A stretch of DNA of 11,783 bases from an uncultured Saprospiraceae bacterium (GTDB lineage: Bacteria; Bacteroidota; Bacteroidia; Chitinophagales; Saprospiraceae), in contig CAKZLT010000715.1 in NCBI GenBank assembly GCA_937127195.1, positions 1 to 11,783 of the forward strand. Direction: 5' to 3'. Each line of letters starts with the position of its first letter. Position 1 is the first letter of the stretch. Below the pieces are notes generated by a model. That model was not told the DNA's origin. It ran no database searches and saw nothing but the letters and a program-made list of their open reading frames with translations. A program made the translations under genes and the position numbers. This document shows positions 1-5,930 of this stretch, piece after piece.

Positions 1-37
1 GATATTTTCAAAAAATAGGTTATATCACACTTCAATC

Positions 38-70
38 AAACCTTATAGGTTTTTAAAACCTATAAGGTTT
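38..70 (-). terminator. Palindromic hairpin downstream of the barrel gene, probable terminator
   Basis: Two perfectly complementary 16-nt arms (38-53 and 55-70) surround one central base. The arms read AAACCTTATAGGTTTT and its complement. The hairpin lies about 70 nt past the stop of the minus-strand barrel gene and nothing else needs it, so it most likely ends that transcript. The minus-strand tail after the stem is only weakly T-rich, so it may act as a 3' stabilising structure instead. Confidence 0.55.
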
Positions 71-139
71 AGAGAATCGATAAAAAAAGTACTAATGACC
101 AAATCATATAGACCCCATTTTTTGCTGAATTTTTAGTTC

Positions 140-817
140 TTATTGCTGAATTTGTGGTTGAGCATCTTTTGATTGATTCTTAGACTTCTTTTTACCATTC
201 TTTTTGATTTGTGTTAAATTAAAAGAAGATGACAAACCTATATTCAAGGAATTTGCTCCGCTTAATTTTCGGTCACTATCCAAACCTAATCCATATCGAA
301 GGAATAAATCAACCATAATACCTTTACCGCCAAATCCCAACTTCACTTCACCAACATAGGTTGGAAATAAATTTCTATCCAAATTTTCATAATCGCGAGT
401 TGTTCCATATAATTCTGTTTTTGAATATTGAACGCCACCGCCTATCGAAAATCCTGTCCCAAAGTTGTTATTACTAAAACCCGAAAGTCCGTTAAAATTC
501 AAATGCATCATCATCGGAAAAGCAATCGTTCCCATTCCTTTGTATTCTCGAATGCCAATTGATGTCGCTCCATAAACGACCTGTGCTTCGATAGAAACCG
601 AAAAACGTCGCTTTCCTATCCAGATTTTCGGGCCAATTGCACTATTCAGAAATACATTTCCCGATGACCTCAAAGCACCACTATCCGCAGGATTTTCAGG
701 ATTCGCATATCTTTGATAAAAATCGCCTCCTGTGGTCAAACCAATTCCAAATTGAGCTTGGGCATAAGGTAAACAAGCAAAAAATAATAGTGTAGTAATA
801 GCGATTAAATTTTTCAT
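140..817 (-). CDS. Secreted outer-membrane beta-barrel-like protein
   Basis: This 225-residue protein starts with a clear signal peptide: MKN, a hydrophobic core (LIAITTLLFFACL), and likely cleavage after AQA near residue 21. The mature part is rich in alternating aromatic/aliphatic strands and glycines (for example FGIGLTTGGDFY, GFSIGGGVQYSKTELYG and VDLFLRYGLGLDSD), as in small porin-like outer-membrane barrels of Bacteroidota. Those barrels often have unknown ligands. The C-terminus is odd: after a final strand (NIGLSSSFNL) comes a soluble Lys/Gln-rich tail, KKNGKKKSKNQSKDAQPQ, rather than a terminal aromatic residue. The gene starts 50 bp after the stop of the Clp-like ATPase gene on the same strand with no terminator between, so the two are probably co-transcribed. 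I do not recognise a named family; the specific role is unknown. Confidence 0.8.
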   Translation of the reverse strand: MKNLIAITTLLFFACLPYAQAQFGIGLTTGGDFYQRYANPENPADSGALRSSGNVFLNSAIGPKIWIGKRRFSVSIEAQVVYGATSIGIREYKGMGTIAFPMMMHLNFNGLSGFSNNNFGTGFSIGGGVQYSKTELYGTTRDYENLDRNLFPTYVGEVKLGFGGKGIMVDLFLRYGLGLDSDRKLSGANSLNIGLSSSFNLTQIKKNGKKKSKNQSKDAQPQIQQ

Positions 818-867
818 ATATATTTGTTTTTTCTTTAAAAGCGTTTAAATAGCTGATTCTCTGATAT

Positions 868-3135
868 TTATTCAACTCGAATAAGTAACTCATTCTGATA
901 ATCTAACTGAATCGTTTTATTTTGTAAATGATGATTTTTTAATAACCACTTTGAAAAAGGAGCAACCAAATGTTGTTCTACTGCTCGTTGCAACGGACGC
1001 GCACCATATCTAGCATCAAAACCAATGACTGAAATATGTTCAATCAAAGCTTTTGTAAAATTCAACTCCAAATGTTTTTTGATAACGCCTTCTCGTTTTT
1101 TCAAGTCATTAAGTTCTTTCATTGTAATAGCTCGAATGTCTTTTTGAGTCAGTGCATTAAACGAAACAATCGTATCTATTCTATTGACGAACTCAGGACG
1201 GAAATAGTTTCCGATAGCAGCCAAAAAAGCCGATTCTTCATCAATTTTGGTATTAAAACCTAGTGATTGTTGGTTCGATGCTCCCAAATTGGTCGTCATT
1301 ATAATAATAGTATTCCTAAAATTGGTAATTCGACCATAAGCATCAACCATCATTCCTTCATCCAAAACGGTCAAAAGTGCATCAAAAATAGTTGGTGCAG
1401 CCTTTTCTACTTCATCCAATAACAATACAGAAAATGGACGTTCTCGAATTTCTTGCACTAATTTACCAACTTGATTCCCAGTACCAATAAATCGAGCAAT
1501 CTGACTCGGATGCTGAAATTCGCTCATATCAATCCGAATCAAAGGCGAGCGTTTTTGCCCTTTTCCAAAAAAATAATCCGCTAATGCTTTGGCAGAAGCC
1601 GTTTTTCCGACTCCCGTTGGCCCCGCAAAAACCATCGTACTAATAGGTTTGTATGGGTTATTAAGTCCCGCTTTGAATATTTTTACAATACCAGTTAGTT
1701 GCTTTACGGCTTTGGGTTGCCCCATAATTCGAGACTCAAAAAAAGTTTTTAAATCCTCTTGTTGAAGCATCAAATCATCGCGCAAAAAGAGTTCAGGCAA
1801 GCCAGTTTGTTCTACAAAATTTTCAACCACTAAATTATTATCAATTGTATCAACCTTTTTGATTTGTGCATTATTGATGCACTGCCCCAAAAACTTCACA
1901 GCTTTTCCAGGAAAACTTTCATAAGGATAATAGCGCAATAATAAGCGATAACTCAGTTGTAAGGCTCGTTCTTCTATCTTTACTTTTAGATTTTGTTGGC
2001 TATAATCTGCGAATTTGTTCAAAATCGAAAAAATCTTATTTTCTGGTAATTCGTCAATTTTTACAATCTGAAAATTTTCAACAAACCCAGGCAAAAGCCT
2101 TCTGATGCTTTCTAATTCTGTTGGAGTCAACTCGCCCATAAGTTGTAATTTGCCTTGCTGCAAAAACGAAATCATAAAAGAAGCAACACTATCTTCAGGC
2201 CCTTCGCCCCCAATTTTGAGTAATTGCACGAAATCCACCACCCACAAAATTCCATTCGCGGCTTCCAAATCCTCAACTAATTTTTCAACCAACTCTTGCC
2301 ATTCGCCTAAGTATTTGGCGGAAGCCGTAATACGCTGCGGTCGCACTTGCCAAAAGGTGAAATCTAATTTTTCTTTGCGAGAACGCGTACTTATTTTTTT
2401 GATGGCTTGACGCAAAACGGAACTCTTTCCCACACTATTTGCTCCAACAACCAAAATATTTGACCGAATATTAATGACCTTTTCAATGACTTCTGAGACC
2501 TTATGCTCCAGTTCCCATGCTGCTTCTGGAAATGCTGACATCTGTCGTTTGAAAGCACGACTATACGGATATTGTTGTGCTAATCGCTCCAAATTAGGGT
2601 AACTTCTGCCATATTCTCTGCCTTCCCAATCAAAATCGCGATTGTAGTTCACCTTCAAAGCAACGCTATCCAGCTTTGGTTCTTTGAGCATCATGAAGCG
2701 ATAAATATCCTCTGGAGATAGTCGATTAAAGTAATTTGTTGCAAAATGACTGACCAATGTTTGCAATTCTTTTGCATTATAATAATAAAAACTCTCGTTC
2801 ATTAGTGGCAAATAACATTCAAAATAGTTATTCGGATTTTCGCCATAAACCGCAAATACAGGTACTTCCACAAACTGACTCATCGGAAAGGCTCCTGTCT
2901 TTTCACGATAGGTTGGGCGTACTTTGATTCTGAAAGTGCGAACTTTGGTTTGCCCAACATCCATATATGGATAATCATCAAACTTCTTATATTGACGCGC
3001 CAAATGCTCTGAAAGCGTCGCTTTGACACTTTTCAGATCCTTATCAACTACTTGGTAATCCGTTCCGACTAATATGCCTAATACGGCATCATTTGCCATT
3101 TTAAAATATAAAAGCGGGTATATAATTCTTTCCAT
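868..3135 (-). CDS. Clp/Hsp100-like double-ring AAA+ ATPase with atypical N-terminus
   Basis: This 755-residue protein belongs to the ClpA/ClpB/ClpC class of hexameric unfoldases. Residues 1 to about 200 are not the usual Clp_N repeat. D1 (about 205-425) has Walker A GANSVGKS (231-238) and a KYLG pore loop (274-277). Its Walker B reads LWVVDF (297-302), so the catalytic Glu is Phe, and the ClpB arginine fingers (ALERRFQ) are replaced by GFVENFQ. There is no ClpB coiled-coil M domain. D2 (about 465-755) has Walker A GPTGVGKT (505-512), Walker B LLLDEVEKA (571-579), sensor 1 TTN (614-616), arginine finger FRPEFVNRID (R652) and sensor 2 GARPLQRA (R713). The D2 pore loop GYVG is missing, with about six residues deleted. 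LGF at 625-627 sits where ClpC carries its VGF ClpP-docking loop. I chose ATG 3135 because MERIIYPLLYF continues the predicted N-terminal fold; ATG 3099 (MANDAVLG) is the alternative. Substrate and partner are unknown. Confidence 0.9.
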   Translation of the reverse strand: MERIIYPLLYFKMANDAVLGILVGTDYQVVDKDLKSVKATLSEHLARQYKKFDDYPYMDVGQTKVRTFRIKVRPTYREKTGAFPMSQFVEVPVFAVYGENPNNYFECYLPLMNESFYYYNAKELQTLVSHFATNYFNRLSPEDIYRFMMLKEPKLDSVALKVNYNRDFDWEGREYGRSYPNLERLAQQYPYSRAFKRQMSAFPEAAWELEHKVSEVIEKVINIRSNILVVGANSVGKSSVLRQAIKKISTRSRKEKLDFTFWQVRPQRITASAKYLGEWQELVEKLVEDLEAANGILWVVDFVQLLKIGGEGPEDSVASFMISFLQQGKLQLMGELTPTELESIRRLLPGFVENFQIVKIDELPENKIFSILNKFADYSQQNLKVKIEERALQLSYRLLLRYYPYESFPGKAVKFLGQCINNAQIKKVDTIDNNLVVENFVEQTGLPELFLRDDLMLQQEDLKTFFESRIMGQPKAVKQLTGIVKIFKAGLNNPYKPISTMVFAGPTGVGKTASAKALADYFFGKGQKRSPLIRIDMSEFQHPSQIARFIGTGNQVGKLVQEIRERPFSVLLLDEVEKAAPTIFDALLTVLDEGMMVDAYGRITNFRNTIIIMTTNLGASNQQSLGFNTKIDEESAFLAAIGNYFRPEFVNRIDTIVSFNALTQKDIRAITMKELNDLKKREGVIKKHLELNFTKALIEHISVIGFDARYGARPLQRAVEQHLVAPFSKWLLKNHHLQNKTIQLDYQNELLIRVE

Positions 3136-3161
3136 GAGGAATATTGTCTTTATGGTTCTGT

Positions 3162-3185
3162 GAAATGTTTTGTAAAAAACATTTC
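3162..3185 (-). promoter_or_regulatory. Leader hairpin at the 5' end of the ATPase transcript
   Basis: A perfect 10-bp stem (GAAATGTTTT at 3162-3171 with its complement at 3176-3185) closes a 4-nt loop. If transcription starts just downstream of the -7 box at 3194-3201, the hairpin lies almost at the 5' end of the mRNA, about 27 nt before the ATG. It could stabilise the message or affect initiation; this role is inferred. Confidence 0.4.
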
Positions 3186-3193
3186 AAATCTCT

Positions 3194-3201
3194 CAAAACT
3201 A
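3194..3201 (-). promoter_or_regulatory. Probable -7 promoter box of the ATPase operon
   Basis: The minus strand reads TAGTTTTG, a full match to the Bacteroidota -7 consensus TAnnTTTG. It sits about 60 nt upstream of the ATPase start codon, giving a leader of roughly 50 nt. No TTG is present at the expected -33 position (19 nt upstream), so the promoter is weak or needs an activator. Confidence 0.45.
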
Positions 3202-3218
3202 TTCTAGTTACTAGAATA
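3200..3218. promoter_or_regulatory. Candidate operator palindrome overlapping the -7 box
   Basis: TATTCTAGT, one central base, then ACTAGAATA form a perfect dyad with 9-bp arms. It overlaps the last two bases of the -7 box and fills the spacer towards -33, the classic place for a repressor site. The binding protein is not encoded in this window. Confidence 0.45.
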
Positions 3219-3402
3219 AACTTAAAGTTATGGTTTTTTGAAGGTTTTGACAATTTTATAGACAGAAGGAAGAAAAGAATAGAAATGAAACAGCTTGAAC
3301 TCACTCAAATCAATTTTTTCTAAAAAGAAATTATTTTTCCTACCAACCAAATCAAGAAAAAATAACGTATCGTATTTGTCTAATGACAACTATTCGATAA
3401 TT

Positions 3403-3458
3403 AGTGAAGAAAAATAAATAAGTTGCACCATTATACAACTTATTTATTTTTCTTCACT
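3403..3458. repeat. 23-bp perfect inverted repeat, long hairpin
   Basis: Arm 3403-3425 is exactly complementary to 3436-3458, with a 10-nt loop (CACCATTATA). The arms begin AGTGAAGAAAAATAAATAAG. The repeat lies between two divergent genes, where a terminator is not expected. It may be a palindromic repeat element, a remnant terminator of a lost gene, or a cruciform-forming regulatory site. Confidence 0.7.
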
Positions 3459-3570
3459 TACTTAAATATGGTTTACCTATTTTTATTTTTCTTAGAATTT
3501 AGCAAAAAAGTATTTATTTTTAAAAAAACTTCAAAAACGGAAGATATTCAATTCAAAATCCTTTTAACGT

Positions 3571-3592
3571 TTTTGATAGCATTTTATCAAAA
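3571..3592. promoter_or_regulatory. Small dyad upstream of the DUF5777 gene
   Basis: TTTTGATA (3571-3578) and TATCAAAA (3585-3592) form an 8-bp inverted repeat with a 6-nt spacer, ending 18 bp before the ATG at 3611. Its position would allow it to be an operator or a leader hairpin. The arms are AT-rich, so chance is possible. Confidence 0.3.
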
Positions 3593-3610
3593 GAACTAAC
3601 ATTCCTTTTT

Positions 3611-4462
3611 ATGAAAAAAATAATATTATTACTTGTATTCCTTCTTCCTATTGGGCTTTTTGCACAGTCCGAATATGCTTATGAGACCTTCAAGTCAACA
3701 GTAGTTATGAATAATCAGTCTATCGAGACACTCAAAAAACGTCGATTAGACATTTTAATCGGACACCGCTTTGGGAATTTCTCTGATGGTTGGGCTACAT
3801 TTTATGGTTTTGAGACCGCACAAGATATATTGATTGGTGCTGACTATGGCTTGACTGATAACACAACAATCGGAATCAGTAGAACCAAAGGAGGCGGAAA
3901 ACTAAAAATGTTGATAAATGCTCATGCTAAATATCGTTTTTTACATCAAAAAAAGGGTGGTATGCCGATTACTATGACTGCTTATGGCATCGCATCAATG
4001 TCAACAATGACAGCTTCTCCGAATGAAACGGATTTGAATCATTTTTCTAAGTTTTCGCACAGAATGAGCTACACTGCTCAATTGATGATTGCCAGAAAAT
4101 TTAGTAATCGTTTTTCGCTTCAATTAACTCCAGGTTATACGCATCGTAATATTGTGAAATTTAATGAAGATAATGGTTTAGTTAGTCTAGGAATTTCAGG
4201 TAGAGTTGGACTTTCTAAGCATCATGCTATTGTTTTTGATAGTACAATTCCATTTTTTACATGGACGGCTACAACTAGTAATCCGCAAGCTATTCCGTTT
4301 GGTATCGGTTGGGAAATTGATACTGGAGGTCACCGCTTTCAGTTAAATTTTACCAATTCGGGCGGGATGATGGCAAATGATTTTATTCCTAATACAACTT
4401 CTGATTTTTTTGCGGGTGATTTTGGTTTAGGTTTTACGATTTCGAGATGGTTTAATTTATAA
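3611..4462 (+). CDS. DUF5777-family outer-membrane beta-barrel protein
   Basis: This 283-residue protein begins with a signal peptide (MKKIILLLVFLLPIGLFAQ, cleavage near residue 19) and is predicted to reside in the outer membrane. The mature protein matches my memory of the DUF5777 barrel family: ETFKSTVVMNNQSIETLKK at the start, then the L-x-I-G-H-R-F-G strand, the DILIGADYGLTDNTTIGI segment, LQLTPGYTHRN, and near the end a WEIDTGGHRFQLNFTNSGG block and the terminal FTISRWFNL. The C-terminal Phe/Leu ending suits insertion by the BAM machinery. Length is ordinary for the family. The biochemical role is not established. In other Bacteroidota, as I recall, such genes occur near periplasmic cytochromes, and here a diheme cytochrome c follows 129 bp downstream on the same strand. 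Confidence 0.85.
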   Translation: MKKIILLLVFLLPIGLFAQSEYAYETFKSTVVMNNQSIETLKKRRLDILIGHRFGNFSDGWATFYGFETAQDILIGADYGLTDNTTIGISRTKGGGKLKMLINAHAKYRFLHQKKGGMPITMTAYGIASMSTMTASPNETDLNHFSKFSHRMSYTAQLMIARKFSNRFSLQLTPGYTHRNIVKFNEDNGLVSLGISGRVGLSKHHAIVFDSTIPFFTWTATTSNPQAIPFGIGWEIDTGGHRFQLNFTNSGGMMANDFIPNTTSDFFAGDFGLGFTISRWFNL

Positions 4463-4591
4463 TTTTTAATAAAAAAATCATAAACTGTCTTGTAGAGTTA
4501 AAAAAAGAGAGTGCTGTTTTTAGTTGAATGTAGTTTTTTTTAAAAAAAAATATAACCGCTATAAAAGCCTCTTTTCAAAAAAGAAAAATCA

Positions 4592-5626
4592 ATGAAAAAA
4601 ATAATATGGATAACCAGTATAATCGCCACTATTGTGATTTTGGCGAGCTATACCGTTTCAGAAAGGCATCAGCCCGACGAAATGACTATCGAAAAAAGTA
4701 CGCCTGTTCAGCAAATTTTGAAACAATTGGGAGAAGAAGATCCCAATCATGTTTTGAACAAATCAATGAATAAAGCTTCGGCAGCGATTGGCGAAGCTCT
4801 TTTCACTAAGGGATTTGCAAAAAAAGAAGGTGGAAAAAGAGGTATTCAGAGTAAGCACTTCGTTTGTACGTCGTGCCATAATGTAGAGAAGGAAGACCCA
4901 GATTTGCGTTATGCTGACCCGCAAGCAAGATTGGAGTATGCGGCAGAAAACAAAATCCCTTTCTTACAAGGTACAACCATGTACGGTATCGTGGATAGAA
5001 GAGGTTTTTATGATGGCGATTATTATTTGAAATATGGCGAGAACGTCAAAAAAGCAAATAATGACCTCCGAGAAGCAATTCAATTGTGCGCTATTGAATG
5101 CGCTCAAGGTAAAGAATTAGAAGATTGGGAATTGGAATCTATCTTAGCTTACCTATGGACTATTGGTCTAAAAATGGAAGATTTATCACTTTCAGAATCG
5201 GACTGGAAGCGTATTCAAAGTGATATTAAGAATGCTAAGAAGCATAAAGAATTGGCAACTTTTATTAAGAGTTTTTATTTAAAAGCGTCTCCTGCCACAT
5301 TTTTGAAGCCGCCAAAAGATAGGGTAACAGGCTATAATATGAAAGGCAATCCTAAAAATGGTAAATTAGTTTATGATGTGAGTTGTAAGCATTGTCATGA
5401 AGATACGCGTTATTCTTTCTTTAATTTGGATGATAATCCTGCAACATTTAAGCATTTGGATAAGAATTTTTCTAAAAATAATCGCTATTCATCGTATTTC
5501 TTGATTCGGGATGGTACTTACCCTTATTATGGAAAACGCGCTTATATGCCGCGATACACAAAGGAAAAATTATCTGACCAACAGATTGAAGATTTGAGAG
5601 CTTATGTAGAACAAATGGCTCGTTAG
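4592..5626 (+). CDS. Periplasmic diheme cytochrome c, TsdA/SoxA-like
   Basis: This 344-residue protein has an N-terminal hydrophobic segment (KKIIWITSIIATIVILASY), either a Sec signal or an anchor, with no lipobox. It has two heme c sites: CTSCH (92-96) and CKHCH (265-269). The second domain has a normal class I axial Met at 319 (AYMPRY) followed by the C-terminal helix LSDQQIEDLRAYVEQM. The first domain lacks an obvious Met near its terminal helix (WELESILAYLW). Instead it has EAIQLCAIECAQGKELED with Cys166 and Cys170. That layout resembles the Cys heme ligand of thiosulfate dehydrogenase TsdA and of SoxA, where Cys lies just before a short 'NGKPL'-type turn and the final helix. A sulfur-compound redox role is therefore possible but inferred; a plain electron-transfer cytochrome is the alternative. 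The gene is followed by its own terminator. Confidence 0.85.
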   Translation: MKKIIWITSIIATIVILASYTVSERHQPDEMTIEKSTPVQQILKQLGEEDPNHVLNKSMNKASAAIGEALFTKGFAKKEGGKRGIQSKHFVCTSCHNVEKEDPDLRYADPQARLEYAAENKIPFLQGTTMYGIVDRRGFYDGDYYLKYGENVKKANNDLREAIQLCAIECAQGKELEDWELESILAYLWTIGLKMEDLSLSESDWKRIQSDIKNAKKHKELATFIKSFYLKASPATFLKPPKDRVTGYNMKGNPKNGKLVYDVSCKHCHEDTRYSFFNLDDNPATFKHLDKNFSKNNRYSSYFLIRDGTYPYYGKRAYMPRYTKEKLSDQQIEDLRAYVEQMAR

Positions 5627-5650
5627 GATTCAATGAATTTTTTTTAAAAG

Positions 5651-5686
5651 AAAAGTCGTATCGGTTAAAATCCTGATACGGCTTTT
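5651..5686 (+). terminator. Rho-independent terminator of the cytochrome c gene
   Basis: A 14-bp stem (5651-5664 with 5673-5686, including two G-T wobbles) and an 8-nt loop lie 24 nt past the stop codon. The core is GTCGTATCGG against CTGATACGGC, and the stem is followed by a T run. This is a standard intrinsic terminator. Confidence 0.85.
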
Positions 5687-5743
5687 TTATTCTACACAAT
5701 TTGACCAACGAATAGAATCCTATTGTACTAGCCAAAATAATTA

Positions 5744-5751
5744 GATATTTT
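5744..5751 (+). repeat. Left 8-bp target-site duplication of the MITE-like element
   Basis: GATATTTT directly precedes the left terminal repeat and recurs at 7271-7278 directly after the right one. The match is exactly 8 bp; the neighbouring bases differ on both sides. Confidence 0.7.
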
Positions 5752-5769
5752 CTGATTATAACGAATTGC

Positions 5770-5930
5770 AGTGACGCACCTAAAGGCGCTTATACTCTTT
5801 TAATCACAAAATTACTACAAACAGTGTCGCAGCTCTGCTGCTATAAATATGTTCTTTAGCAGCAGAGCTGCGACACTGTTTGTAGTATAAAAGTTACAAA
5901 TAAAATAAAAGCGCCTTTAGGTGCGTCACT
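5770..5930. repeat. Two-tier palindrome inside the MITE-like element
   Basis: The outer arms are 22 bp and perfectly complementary (5770-5791 with 5909-5930; core GTGACGCACCTAAAGGCGCT). The last base, 5930, belongs to the inserted IS. Nested inside are perfect 31-bp arms (5813-5843 with 5857-5887; core AGTGTCGCAGCTCTGCTGCT) around a 13-nt loop. The two tiers are joined by unpaired AT-rich segments of about 21 nt each. The inner stem is much richer in GC than its surroundings. As DNA it could form a cruciform; if transcribed it would be a very stable RNA hairpin. Confidence 0.85.
5921..5929 (+). repeat. Left 9-bp target-site duplication of the IS
   Basis: GTGCGTCAC immediately precedes the IS and recurs at 7214-7222 immediately after it. 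The left copy is the end of the outer palindrome arm, which shows the palindrome existed before the IS arrived. Confidence 0.75.

Larger units (their letters stand above)
3136..3610. other. Divergent intergenic region, ATPase operon / DUF5777 gene
   Basis: These 475 bases lie between two divergent start codons. The left part holds the leader hairpin, -7 box and palindrome of the ATPase operon. The middle holds a small imperfect hairpin (3368-3399: TATCG/CGATA plus TTGTC/GACAA) and a 23-bp perfect inverted repeat (3403-3458). The right part is very AT-rich with T- and A-tracts near 3515-3530 and a small dyad at 3571-3592. No convincing coding sequence was found. Confidence 0.7.

Noticed and set aside
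1..8. Third copy of GATATTTT at the window start
   Set aside because: No terminal repeat follows it; an AT-rich 8-mer is expected by chance in this composition.
122..153. Repeated TTGCTGAATTT at the end of the barrel gene
   Set aside because: Short, only two copies, one partly coding; no larger repeat structure supports it.
4533..4552. T8A9 tract before the cytochrome gene, similar to tracts near 3520 and 11315
   Set aside because: Possibly curved promoter DNA, but such tracts are common in AT-rich Bacteroidota and no consistent spacing to a promoter box was found.
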